In this document: in pieces, positions 34,030 through 54,300 of the stretch
Layout of the letters: each line of letters opens with the position of its first letter
Numbering within the stretch: the stretch's first letter is position 1
Assembly: GCA_033239525.1 (NCBI GenBank)
Contig: BSYO01000004.1
Span: forward strand, 14,298,037 to 14,362,036
DNA: 64,000 nt
Direction: 5' to 3'
Source: Nepenthes gracilis
Lineage: Eukaryota > Streptophyta > Magnoliopsida > Caryophyllales > Nepenthaceae
Notes under the pieces: model-generated
Told to the model about the DNA's origin: nothing
Database searches by the model: none
Seen by the model: only the letters and a program-made list of their open reading frames with translations
Position numbers and translations under genes: made by a program

Positions 34030-34505
34030 CTAGAGGCCCTGACTCGGACCTTGCACATTGATGGGTCATCTACCCAGGTGGGCAATGGGGCAGGCATGGT
34101 CTTGAGGAGTCCGGATGGATCAGATATAAAGTACTCAATAACCCTCAAATTTTAAGCCACTAACAATTTCTCTGAGCATGAAGCACCAATCGCTTGGGCT
34201 ATAACGGCAAAAGAATGTTCGGCCAAAGCCCTAATCATCGACAGTGATTCAAAATTAGTCATCAACCAAATTCATGGAAACTTTGAGGTGTTGAATGCCT
34301 TGCTCGTAAAGTATCTCGCTAGAGCAAGGAGCTTGACCCAGGTGTTCAACAAAGTTGAAGTAGCCCACGTCCTGAGGGAGGAAAACTGGAAGGCCAACCA
34401 GCTGGTGAAAACAGCAGTAGCCAAAAATCCAAAACAGTATACCCGACACATGCAGGAAGTCATTGTCAAACTAAGCATAGACCACCTGAAGCGCAAAGTG
34501 CTGTA
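34030..34505 (+). pseudogene. Element D second RNase H (plant dual-RNase-H type)
   Basis: A second RNase H-like domain begins LHIDGSSTQVGNGAGMVLRS and continues to ITAKECSAKALIIDSDSKLV, INQIHGNFEVLNALLVKYLA and VAHVLREENWKANQLVKTA. A domain of this kind between RT-RNase H and integrase is the mark of the Tat lineage (Ogre/Retand/TatII-III). One stop after TLKF (near 34155) interrupts it. Element E has the same domain at about 63330-63790. Confidence 0.85.
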
Positions 34506-34519
34506 GGTGGGCAATGATA

Positions 34520-35760
34520 ATAATTGTACAACCCCATATAGATGGTACCTAACTGACTGTGTCTTGTCAAAGAACCCAGAAGATGCCAAGTGCATAAAGA
34601 AGATAGCAAGATGGTACACCATCATGAATAGGAAGTTCTACCACAAGGGTACTAGACTCCCTACATGAAGTGTTTCATGCCAGAAAAGGCTAACTACATA
34701 CTGGGCAAGGTACACCTCAGTATCTATAGATCGCATATCTAGGGTAAAAATCTTACCTTCAAAATCATGTGGTAATGTTATTACTAGTCCTCGATGAAGC
34801 ACAATGCCATGGAATTTGTGAGGAAATACGAAAACTTCCAGGTCCACAGCAACATGCCTCATCGGTAGCATACGGAGTTGTAAGCCCTACAGTCGCAGTG
34901 GCCATTCACAAAATAGGGACTTGACATACTCTGCCCTTTTCCCATAGAGTTCGAGCAAAAGAAGTTCCTCATAGTCAGCATCGATTACTTCACCAAATGA
35001 GTCAAGCCGTCCTGTTGGGGCGAATCACTAAACAAAACGCCATGAATTTCATTGGCGAAAGTATCGTATGCCGGTTTGGGGGTTCTTGAGGTCATAGTGA
35101 CCGATAACGAAACCCAATTTACCTGCAAGTGATTCACCAATTACTACGCAAGTCTATGAATAAGTTTAGTTTACACTTCCATCACTTACCCACAAGCCAA
35201 CAAGCAAGTAAAAGTGACAAACCGCACGTTGCTACACGAGTTGAAGACAAAGTTAGAAGAGGTTAGGGGCTCCTGGACGGACAAGCTACCGTCCATGTTG
35301 TGGCTATACCAGACAACACCAGGGGAGCCAACCCACAAAACACACTTCAGCCTATGCTACGAAATTGAGGCAGTCATCCCGTTGAGGTTGGGCTACCTAG
35401 CCTCCGGGTCGAATGCTTTGACCCACTCAACAACTCTCTGGGGCTCAGAGGACACCTTAACCTACTCAAGGAGACCCTGGGCACAATGTGCCTATGACCG
35501 ACGGCCTACCAGCAACAAGTCATGTGGTACTACAACAAGAAAGTGAAAGCCAACCAATTCAAGGTGAGAGACCTAGTTCTACAGAATATAGAGGCAATAG
35601 GCAAGATTACCAACAGGAACAATCTTTCTCCAAATTGGGAGGGACCACTCCTCATCTCAGCCATCCTTTAAAGTGGTGCGTACATGCTATGAACCTAGGA
35701 CAACAAATTAATCCCAAAGACATGGACTGCCTCCCACCTTAAAAAGTACTACCAATAAGG
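34520..35760 (+). pseudogene. Element D integrase (broken)
   Basis: The N-terminal part reads YRWYLTDCVLSKNPEDAK and IARWYTIMNRKFYHKG. The zinc site follows (MPHR region), then the core: KFLIVSIDYFTK, EVIVTDNETQF, and after a shift TYPQANKQVKVTNRTLL, WTDKLPSMLWLYQTTPGEPT. The catalytic Asp-containing segments and the NRT block are in the right order for Ty3/gypsy integrase. Stops and frameshifts occur between almost every block. The C-terminal part after 35546 is unreadable. Confidence 0.82.
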
Positions 35761-36890
35761 CTCTACTACGCCAAGGTAAGATTAACATGCATCATCTAGA
35801 ATGTTTGTAAAATGTACCATGTGTCAATTAATATAATGATTGTTTACTTATTCTTTAATGTTCATATGAGTGCCTACTTGCCGTTTCATAAAATCAAACA
35901 ACTTAAATTGTCCCTAAGTTATGTGAATTTTCAATCACTCAAAACTCAGCCTACATGGTCAAAGAACCTCAGCCTCGCTACCGAGCAGCCCATACGCAGT
36001 TGGATTTTTAACCTCAGTCTCGCTACAGAGTGGTCTATATGCCATCGAACACAAAACCTTAGGAGGTTTTTACAACATGCATGTGGTGATCTCCTCCCAA
36101 AGGAGAGAGCACCAGCAGACAAAGGCTAGACATGTGAAAGTCATGACATCCTCCAACAAGACCAAGCACTAATGGTTACGTGCGGACCATGGCCTATGAC
36201 TCTGCCATAGCCCGGTGACTACAGCTATGAAACCCAATGGTCTTAATGAGGCTCACTCATAGACGTGCGATGACATCCCACTCACGGAAAAGAGTACCAC
36301 CCCACAAAATCAAAGTGCTACGATATCCCCTCGGGAGATTAAGCTTGATTGAACTAATACAACCAAAATAAGCCTGGCGACGATAGCAATAATGCCTAGC
36401 TGGCGAATCAAATAAAAAGGAGAGAAAAAGAAATAAAAGGAAAGCTCAACATGAACACATGAGCATCAGCGACAACGATCACTATGGTCTAGCTGATTTT
36501 ATTGCAAGATCCAAAATATACAAAGTGGGACATCCACTCAAGAAGATACAAAAGCCGCCTACTATTTGGACAAAGGACAATCCCGGGCATGGGGGCTCCT
36601 TATCGAACAAGACGAGGGCCCTGTGTCACCTCGGGAAGACCAAGAAACTCTTATCAGAGTTGGGCACTGGCGTTTCTCATATGAAAGAAGGCAAAAGGAA
36701 AACTCAAGGCCACCAGGCACGCTATCTGCCAGTAGAGGCAAACACCTGTCCAGTATTGGGCCTCCATTGCCTAGATGACCTCGTCAAGGCAGAGTTGGAC
36801 CCTAAACTCGCCATCAAGCCGGAGATTCACCTCCTGAAGACGAGCATGGCTACTCTCAGTCCCTAGAGTGCATCCTTGAGGAAAGCAATC
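35760..36890 (+). other. Element D 3' internal sequence, no gene recognised
   Basis: This stretch lies between the integrase remnant and the antisense gene. The + strand has one open frame (36459-36866, 135 codons) that I cannot relate to anything. A long sequence between integrase and the 3' LTR is usual in Tat elements. Confidence 0.6.
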
Positions 36891-37169
36891 CTCACCCTGG
36901 ACTCAGACAGCTCACGATTGAGGTAGGCAGCCCTCTCTCTACTCCACCTCGCCCAATCCTCCACCACTTTGAGCACCACTGAGTTGGTGAATGACTATGA
37001 TAGGTGGCCGGTGATGGAATCACACTAGCAGAGCCTCTCCTAAACCTATGAAAGGAGAGAAAATCAACTAAGTAACAACAAAAACTACAAAGGGAAACAA
37101 CAAGCTGCACGGTCGATACCTCGGCGAAGGATGGCCTCCTTGAAGGTGGACAACTCAACAAAGCGGCCA

Positions 37170-39001
37170 AGGCCCTTAGGGCATCATATGTTGGGGGCTT
37201 GGAGCCGAATGCTATAAGGGCCTCTCAAACCTTAGACACTGGGCATTCAGAACAAGGGACTTCCATAGCCTCTGCAGCATCTTCGGACCCGATTGTCTCT
37301 CGGATCTCAGGCTCCAAGGACTCAGGATGGGCCCTTCAGCAACCTCGACCGCTCCACTCACCTCAACCACCTCTTAGATCTCCAGCTCCAAGAACTCGGG
37401 GCGGGGAGACTCGGTGACCTCCACACCAACGGTAGCCTCATTCTCCACCGCTTCGGTGACTACACCGACCATTGTCTCCTTAGTGACTACATCAGCCACC
37501 TTGTTAGCCTCGACGACATCCCCTACCTAGTCTTTGGCAATCCAATCCCCATGGGAGACCTCCTCAGCAAAATCAACAGGAAGGCTGGGCACAAGGTCCT
37601 CACACGGTGAAGGAGCAATGATTGGAACGCTGTATTGGGCTAATGTGAGTGCGGAGATCAACTCGTTCTGCGTATCGACTCCCCTGTGCACCTATGGCCA
37701 AAACAAGAGGTGCAAGGTTTAAATAAGCCATAGACCTGGCCCAAAACAGCGTCACATGGGGAGAATCAAAAAGTTGTGCCCATGATGGCAGCGACATGTG
37801 CCTACATTGTGAGGCACCGTGTCGCATCATTTCCCCAACACCCATAATGATGGCCTAACACTTCGTTTTCCTATACAGGTGGTGCCTTCTGTCTAATTTG
37901 AGCTGTCAAATTGACAAGGATGCACAAGTTCTAGGCCCAAATACCCCATTTACCAAAATGGCAAAACTAGCAGTGTGCAACCTTGGTGTGCCCGAGCAAC
38001 CTATTTGATGGTCATTAAGTAGTAGAAAGTAACATTCGAATGCTTCAACCACGCACAACATGCGACAATAATCAAAATGGTTTAGTATATTTCATTAAAA
38101 ATTTAAGATGTACATTATAAAGGCATCGATCAGCCTCAAAGTACACAAAATACTACCTACGCCTATGGCCTAGTAGAGGTGCCATCCTATAGCCAAGAAC
38201 CCCCAGAAGGATGTCGTGGAGGCACTCTACCCTCACTCCTTAAATAGGCAATCAGCTCTCCTCGATAGGAAGCCCTAGCATTCCTCGAGTCTAGGAAGCC
38301 GATAGGGAAGTCCAGAGTGGCTAAGGAGACTATCCACCTATAGAAATGTATACCCTCTTGAAACCATCCATCTAGCAGTGGGGCCACCTCCTCAGGACGA
38401 AATCTAGTCCTCAATTTGTTTTTTAGTGAGGTGATCTGATTTAGAGCCCGGGCATGGGCCTCGGAAAGCTCTCGTGATCTCTCCTTAGACTCAGATAGAG
38501 CCTGGTCAAGATAATCAACGCACAGTTGATTTTGCAGTGTCTTGACGACAATAGCATTGACCCAATGCTCCATCTCCTCAATGACTTGATTAGTGCGCAT
38601 GTGCAACAAGTGAGCAACCTCGTCTCCTCTCAAACACGCAACCTCCTCCATCCAGTGAGGCACCCTTTATGACTGTCAAGCTGAAAAGAGTGGATAGCCA
38701 GAGGCCACAACAAAAAATACACCTATAAAAATTTGTACTACTGCCCAAGAGACAAACATACCTGGTGGAAAGACCTAACAGACTCAAGGCCTGGAGGCAT
38801 CCTCAAGGCCCCATAGGGCTCAGGAATTGGGGTGCTTGGGTGGCGCCCCTCCTCTACGGCTACCGTGCCTATCGGGTCATCTTCTCTGATGACCTCCATT
38901 ATTTGCTTGTTTGCACCTCCCTCCTCAACCAAAGGCCCAAAGACAAAGGGAGAGAACGTTCTTGGTGATGCAGTAGAGGAAGACGATGCTCCCCATGCCA
39001 A
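37170..39001 (-). pseudogene. Degenerate antisense gene of element D (Tat-type aORF)
   Basis: On the minus strand three stretches look coding. The first (39001-38738) has a Ser-rich start and MEVIREDDPIGTVAVEEG. The second (38663-38187) contains VIEEMEHWVNAIVVKTLQNQ, a likely coiled coil with SESKERSRELSEAHARAL, then PEEVAPLLDGWFQEG. The third (about 37610-37250) is acidic and Val/Glu-rich, with DFAEEVSHGDWIAKD, ANKVADVVTKET and VVTEAVENEATVGVEVTES. Stops and shifts separate them. Tat elements such as Grande are known to carry an extra ORF antisense to gag-pol between integrase and the 3' LTR; position and orientation fit. A GTATGT donor after SFHQ (about 38760) hints at an intron. Function unknown. 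Confidence 0.62.
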
Positions 39002-40554
39002 AGTGAGTAGAGTCGGAATGTCAATAGCGTCTTGTTAAGCCATTTAGGGAAGCAGAGATTGGTTAGAGGGAAAGATGGCAAGACCAGGATTGAGATGTTT
39101 GTAGAAGCCAATTGATGAAGAAAATAGTTAAGGGCCAACATTTAAATAGCCAATGCCTCGACATGGCAATGACACCATTTCAAGGCAATAGCGGCACGTC
39201 TTTTCCCAGCACCATTATGACTGTGACATGGCACTTCCCATCGCAATCAATGTGCTCTGGTGCTTTGATTGACACAACAATGGCACAACTCAGCTTTTGG
39301 TGCCCTGGTGCATCGCTCCCCAGGATTACGAACTTTGCTTCCCATGGCCTTGGTAGACTCAAGGCTAGTTCAACTTGCTATGTCCCAATCGAGTGTTAGG
39401 ACAAGTTGACACAAGTCAAACTGCCAAAAAATCAAGTTGCCAACAAGGCTGAACTATCAACCTGGCAAGGCCTGAGGGGTTGGAGGTAGCATTAAAATGT
39501 TTTAATCATTCAAATCATGCAATAACATTGGAGCCATATGATAGAAACAAAAACTATTTAGTAATTCCATTCATTAACTCCTTTTATAAAGTACAAAGCC
39601 TTCAACGACGGACATGCAACTCTAAGGGAAGAAAAAGTACATGGAATGACGATCCGATGGAACTTATCCAGCCAACCCTAGGAAAACAGGCATGATAAGG
39701 AAACAAAATGCAGCTATCTTCCCAGAGACTAGCTCCCTGCTGACCATCCCATCCGAAGACTAGATGCAGTAGGGAAGTAATGTAAAGCCCTCCATGCGGG
39801 AGCAAAGCATGATGCCGTTGTTCTTGCACGGGAGGCACCCCCTAGAGTTCTTCCTTTGAGACCAGCCATAACCGAGGAAACTAAGCCAGACCCAACACGG
39901 TGATGATGGCCTAGTCTTAGATAAACTCCAGAAGTACCTCCTCCAGCAGCCTTTAGAAGAAAGCCCATCGGAGAGAACCAAAAGCGTTGGTGCTCACCTG
40001 GACATGAGAGCGCGTTGGCAGGCTGAAGTGCCTGCCCTTCGAAGTTTCTCCAACAGTGGACAACCGAATGCCAGTAGGGGGAGGATGGTAATAGCGATCC
40101 TATACTTGAGCCACCCACATTACAACGTGAGAACAACCCAAGTAGGGAAATTACATCAGACTTCAAATGCTTCTTCGAATCTTTCGGAGTTCCATTCGAT
40201 CCCAACTGATGGTAGTGTAGGCTCTATGCTTGCTCTAAACTCTCACACTACACGATTGGTGAAGGATCAATTCATGAAGCGAGGCACAAGAAGCCCCTTC
40301 ATTTATAACCAAAAAAGGGGATTGGCGAGTCATTAATGTAGAAGATCGCGTTTGTTGGTGTTGTCTATAGAGAATCGACAGCTCCAAAAAATCATCATAA
40401 TCTTTCCAAATAGAGTACTAAATCATCAAGCACCCGTACAGAAAGCTACAAAACGCATCAAAAAGGAATGCATGAGCTAGTCGTAGCAAGAAACGTCCCA
40501 TCATCAGACGCGCCGGGAACTGGCAAAACCTAGCCACCCGACACGAGGGGCTAG
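39002..40554 (+). other. Element D sequence before the 3' LTR
   Basis: I see no recognisable protein block, RNA gene or repeat. The last bases before the LTR (about 40541-40554) include GAGGGGCTAG, the likely polypurine tract. Confidence 0.5.
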
Positions 40555-41665
40555 TAATGGTCCAATGATCTTATGGGCCGACCAAGAGAAGAGCCTATCC
40601 GTCTGTGTGTTAGGGGGGCTGAAGCCTAGTGGGGTCAAGTGCAGCATGAGGCCGAGAGGACACCACTATCGGCTCAACCACGGCCTAACTCATGATGGGC
40701 AGGTAAGGAAAGATAACAAATAGGCCTAGTAGACAACCCTTGTGAACCAGCCAATTGCGAGGTAGAGAGCTTTCCAGCTCAACGGTCAATAGCTCAATCA
40801 AAGTAGGGCACACATGTAGGAGACACCTACCGTGGCAGTAGAGGCAGCCTAGCAGATGTGCCTGAAAAGTGGCATACAATCACCTAAGTGCCCCCCAAAA
40901 AACAACTATCATCACCAACCGCCACCACTACTGGGACAGTCTAATGAACGTACTGGAAGGATCACCCAAGGTCACACAATTGCCCATAAACGACAACTGC
41001 TATTAACGACTTCCACTGTCGCACAAACAGCTCAACGAATTATCGTAGGACAGCTGTTACCAGCCCTGGCGCCCTAGACATGCAAAATTAACACTAATCT
41101 TACAAATACCCCTTCACCCCTATCGGTGAAAGAGAGAAGGAAAAGAGAGAGAGAGAGAGAATGGCCCTTACCCTCATTGCCCAGAAAGAAAAAAGAGCTC
41201 TCCCGCTTTCGAAGCAATCGATTTAGGAGAAGGATCTTGGCCATCACTTGCCTAAGAGAGAACCCTGTAAGTAGTCAATTTCGAGAGCGAACTCTCTTTA
41301 TTTGAAAGCCACTCTCAGTCGAGCGCAGCAACCGGAACCAAGCCCTTCATTATCACTCACGAGTTGCTCCCCGTCGTGCTCAACTACCAGAGCCACATCC
41401 TTCGATATCATTTTCAATCCTCTTACTCATACACTGTTGCACCTTACATTCTCCATTTTTCTTTTCTCGTGAAAAGATTTTTGATTTGAGCGTTAAAGAA
41501 TAAATTAGAAAGTGAGTCCCGTCAATCTTCTGATCTCTTATTTGTTCGTTGTGTTATATAAGACCCAGGTTATCAAAAACGAAAATCGGACCTGTCTCAA
41601 TTCGACTCATTATGGAAGATCAGACGATTCTCTAATCTGTACAATTCAGATCTAGATACGCATCA
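40555..41665 (+). mobile_element. Element D 3' LTR
   Basis: The end at 41665 (ATACGCATCA) corresponds to the ends of LTR G (54900) and LTR E (59521). The start is set by alignment of TAATGGTCCAATGATC with TGATGGGTCCAACATAAA of LTR G, so the terminal TG has decayed to TA. Shared blocks include the AAGCCCTTC/CTCGTCGTG region, a TTGATTTGAGCGTTAAAG segment, and GACCCAGGTT before the end. The 5' partner lies left of the window. Confidence 0.75.
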
Positions 41666-42519
41666 AAAATAAACTTTAGTGAACATTTAAGAAAGATAAA
41701 TTTGTTAATTTGTTTTTATTTTTAAAAATTAAGATTATTTTACTTTATTTTATTATGTATTTGGAAATTACACTAAATTTTTAGCATCTTGAAAATTTTC
41801 TGCCTCTCTATTATTAATAAAATTCTTCTTATAGAATTGGATATAAGTTGGTAAGCAATTGATTAAAATACGATGGTAATATATTATTAGTAATAAAGTA
41901 TGTTAAATTGTTGTTTTTTAAACAAATTAAGATATGAGATTTGTTCTTTTGACAATGAAACTTTTAACTACTAAGATTGATATTTTTTATTTTTTAGTAA
42001 ATAATAATAAATTAATAACTAACAAAATTATATAATAAAAATTATAGTTGGAGTCTAAATATAATTTTAAAATTTAAATCACAAAATAAAAGATAAGAAC
42101 TTTTTTTTTTGAAATTTATTAGTAAAGAGTAAAATTATATCAATTAATAAATGAAAATAATTTTGATTTTGCCGTGGAAAGCCAATTATTTTGATCCAAA
42201 ACCCTCAACAATGTTGCCAAAAGCCAAATGGAATTGGGGGAGCTCCATCAATTTTTGTAGAAATAAAAATACTCATTTGTCTGATTTTAGTTACTAATTA
42301 TAATTTAACTGTTTACAAAAATAAAAATAAAAATTAATTATTTTAAAATAATTCAATTATAATTACCGGTTTAAAAATCAACCATTAAAACATACACGAG
42401 ACGCTCTCCTTCAGTCCAAGCCAAAACGGTTCACATCGCTGCGCACGCTCAGCACCGCACCTAATACCCAAATAATCAACTTCCTCGAGCAAAAACCCTA
42501 ATTTTTTTAGGCTGTAGGA
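41666..42519 (+). other. Gap between element D and PRMT1, with the PRMT1 promoter
   Basis: The stretch 41666-42380 is very AT-rich and holds no gene. Base composition changes at about 42390, where a more GC-balanced promoter and 5' UTR begin. No clear TATA box can be assigned. Confidence 0.6.
42493..42501 (+). promoter_or_regulatory. telo-box in the PRMT1 5' leader
   Basis: AAACCCTAA lies 19 bases before the PRMT1 start codon. This interstitial telomere motif is frequent near the start of plant genes for ribosome biogenesis, translation and cell-cycle functions, and fits a broadly expressed gene. Confidence 0.6.
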
Positions 42520-50191
<7,672 letters not shown>

Positions 50192-51342
50192 TCCGTTAAT
50201 TCAGTGATCGTTTGACCATTGTTTATCATTTTAGTTGTCGAAGAAAACTCAGAGTACGAGATTTTGATGCTAAATTCTGTAACTGGAGTATGGACAAAGA
50301 AATTGAGTGGTGTCCAATCCTCGGACGGGAGATATTAATTCGTTCTGTATTCGATGATGATTTTGTAACTTTGTAGCCTTTGTTTATTTTATAAAATTTT
50401 GATTAGATTCCTTGGTCCTAAATCTTGTACAAGTGGCTTCACGGGAAGGATTCTAACCTGGCAGCTAAAAGACTTGATCTGCCATGGTTAGTGGTGTTAT
50501 TAGTTGACAGGGATTTATATTACAGGTGGGTTGTATTGGTAGAACTGAAATGCAAATGGTCAATTGGAAAAATGCGTGAAGGGTCAGTGGCGAACAATTT
50601 AACATAATAAGAAAAAGAGGAATGGTCGTTGAGTCTAAATTGCCCCTCTTGAAGATACTTTTACCAGTATGGGACAGTTACAAACCATTACACACTAGCT
50701 AGAACAGTCCTTTCACGCGTCCAGGGAAGATTTTATTATAATAACCATGATGGTTAGGATTATAACATTAGACTCTACTGCATCGTATCCTAATTATTTA
50801 AATTGTTAGGATGAAATTTTCTCCATTAGGTACATGGTGAGTGATAAAATAAAATTGAAGGATCGTAGATAATTTCCTTGCTAGATGGCCAGTTTGTTTG
50901 CATTATGATTGTGGAATGGGACCTATCCCGTCGTGAAAGCCTGGTGTAATGTGGAATATTTGGAATCAGGGAATTGTCAGAGTAGAGCTGTGAAAACCTT
51001 TGTTCATTTATTTTTATATAAACCCAATAATATAGATGAATAAATAAAAAATTCAAAGCATCTGATTATATAAATAAATTGAGAATACATCACATTATCT
51101 GATTATATCTAATGGTTCCTTTATGACACCACTCCTGTGAAGTACATCGCTTTAGAAGGAAAAGGAACCATTATTGCAAGCATTGTATTCTGAGGACATT
51201 CACGAACAGATTCAACAAGGCAGCCTCTATAGAAAATTGCAATCCGAGTTGCTTTAGTTGTCAAATTTCATAGGGAAAAAACATATACTAGTGCAGTATA
51301 ACAAAATGTACGAATCCTTGAAGTTCTTCCAAGGATCATGCC
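50192..51342 (+). other. Convergent intergenic region (3' ends of both genes)
   Basis: It contains the 3' UTRs of PRMT1 (probably to about 50400) and of the minus-strand saposin-like gene. Short open frames here have no recognisable content. No mobile element was seen. Confidence 0.55.
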
Positions 51343-54300
51343 CTACAATTCTGGATTGCTGTTTGATGCTTTCCTCTTTGAACTCGCTGTTTTCTTCCCT
51401 TTCCACCATCGTCTTAGCCTATTTGAGACGTTATTTGCATTCCTCTTTAGTGTCTCCCCTGCATTTAATATCTGCTCTCTGATCCTCTCTTTCCAATCAG
51501 CCTTTTCGTTCTCTTTCTCCCTCAGAACCTTTCCCTGCAGGAGAATATCATGTCCCATCAGTAAATAAGAACTAAATCAAAACAAGTTCAATGTCAGTGT
51601 AGTAGTGAATGTCTACCAATTTTGATGGGAAGTTTTCCTCCTCATCATCATCTTCTTCGTCCCCTTCACCAAAATTCTTCATGTTCATCAGTTCTTCCCT
51701 GGAGTACATTTTCATGCCAGGTGCTCCTGGCATTCCCTGAACCACAGTGCATACGATGAGATGAGAAATTGATGGAAAATGTGATAGAAAATCTATGATT
51801 AAAAGAACCGAGGATTTGTTGTACCTCCATTGATTTCAGTATTTTTTCCATTTCAGCATCTTTAGCTGGCTTTGGAATGAAAGGTTCTCCTGGAGTCCGA
51901 CCCTGTGCCCAAAAGTAAATGGATTCAACAACACAACAGATGTTGGTTTGCTCTTAAATGTCTAACACCAATGTTTTCACCTGGATTTCTACACTAGCTG
52001 CTTTTTAGCTCAGTAGGAATTAGCAAGTTTAAAATCATGGCATCCAACAATCTTCATTTTGCATATGTAAAGTTTTTATAGATACCTCCGATTTTACACT
52101 AGAGGGGAGGCAGTGTGGGTAAAACTCACAAGAATCTGGAGCCAAAAGATGATGTTTTACCTTCTCCACAGGATTTTGAACCCGAGAGAGAGAGAGAGAG
52201 AGAGAGAGGAAATCTTTGGATGAACTGGTGCTTTTTCGGCAAGGCTACTCGCAAATCTGTTTATCTTGAGATTACCGCACTATCAATGGCCCAAAGATAC
52301 ACACAGGTGCTGCCCATATCTGCAGGGCTCTCTCTGTTAATCACCTGTTTTGTGGAGGTTACTTAAGGCTGGTTGAAGTTTTTAAATCTGTGGACATCAA
52401 AGTTATTAGGGTTTGGACGTTTGCCACTCAAGGAAGGGCATCATAAAGCTTTTGATGGGTGCGAGTGGGAGTCATCTCTCTCTCTGTCTCTCTATCACTC
52501 TCTCTTAAATCATAAGTGGAGCCCTTCACTCCATGTTTGCTGCCTTGAAGGGATTGTTTTGTTCAATCATGGCTGCTATGGATTTTGTTGATTTGCTCCT
52601 CATTTCTCTAATAAATGAGATTTACTCAAACAAAAACTTCATACAAGAACCTGATAATAAAAGAAAACCAGGGAGCTACCTCATAGAAACAGGGATGACA
52701 AAATGAGAATTAAGAATCTGTTGCACACTACATATAATTAAATAATTAGTTTGATCATCGACACTGCATGCAATTTTCAAAATTGTGATAAGCACACTTC
52801 ATATAACTGGCACAGATTTCAACCCTAAGATAGACCGGCTGAAATTGTGCATCCATGCTCAGACTCCAGAACATAGCAAATGCCTAATACACCAAGTGCA
52901 TATAGCATATCATTCAACATTTGAATTTTCCATGATGTTCAAAATCATCAGCCAAAACTCACAGTAGATCTTTGAAACTGTAATATTTTCAAGGCTGATT
53001 AAGATAATTGATGCCCAATGTTATGAACTCAACACAGTTAGCCCTATCATATTAAAGCTCAATAGGTTTAGAAGAAATGGTACTCATAGAATTGTCATTG
53101 TATAGCTTGGTAGTCAAGCCATTTTGTGCTTGAGACGTGGAAATGACAAATTATATAATGTAAGGTAAAACCGTAAAATAAATCCAAAAGTGATCCGGCC
53201 CCTCTCGGAACCCAGGCATAATAGAAACTTCAAGCAACAAGCTTCCCTTTATGGATACTCTGATTCCAAAATCTGCTAGATGTCTAGAATGTATTATCCC
53301 AAGGTTCACCATCCACCACCAAAATCTCCCAATAGTTATGGAAGGACAGGCAGATTACTGAATTAAAAAGCCACCCAATTCACTCTACACAATAAATCAT
53401 TCCTTTACGTCACAGAAAAAATTTCACCAATGCTCTGGAACTCTTTCCACGAATTCCATGTAAGATTTAAAGTCGCCTTCTAGTACTACAACAATGCAAA
53501 ATCAACACACTTGGTTCAAGTGATTTCAGTCAACATCTCAAATAAATCACTTGATCAAGATGATCCACCATTGTCCTGTTCAAGTAAAGAAATTTGTAGA
53601 TAAACAGTGACAAATTCAAATTTACAAAATCAAAATCTTCATTGGAGATCAAATCATATGAATGACATTCTAATGCAGGGAGGGGGAAATGAGGGAAGGA
53701 AAAGAAGAAAAAATTGGAAGAAGGAAAAGAAACAGGAGAAATGAACAAAATAGAAAAAAAGTAGAAATCAGTTGAAAGAGAAGGAAATCACAATTATTCA
53801 ATATTCATTAATTGAGAAAAAGAGAAATGAATTGAGAAAAATGAATTAAGAAAGAAGAAGTAGAAATTAATAGAGAGAGAGAAGGAAATTATAATCACTC
53901 AATATTCATTCAACTTTTCAATAATGCTCCATATTAGAGTTAGGATCTGATGGGTCCAACATAAATCTAGGCCGGGACCAATGAAGCCTAGCTAAGAGAA
54001 AGATGGGCCTAACCAGCAGATGGACTCAGCCTAGCAGCGGCACCCTAAGAGATTTGGGCATGAAGCCCCTTGGACGCCCCTGACATGCACCCAACCAGCT
54101 TCGCTTGCGCCTATGCAAAGACGATGACAGACTACCAACGCCGGAGGCACCGGCTCAGGAAATGTCAACCAATGGGAGATAAAGTCAGCGCTGCCAAGTC
54201 GCAGCACACACTGCCCTAACAGCCGCTCAACCAATCTCACACAAAGTCAAACAAGCCTGTGCCGGCCACGCCAGACAACGGTTCGCACGCCACCACAAGA

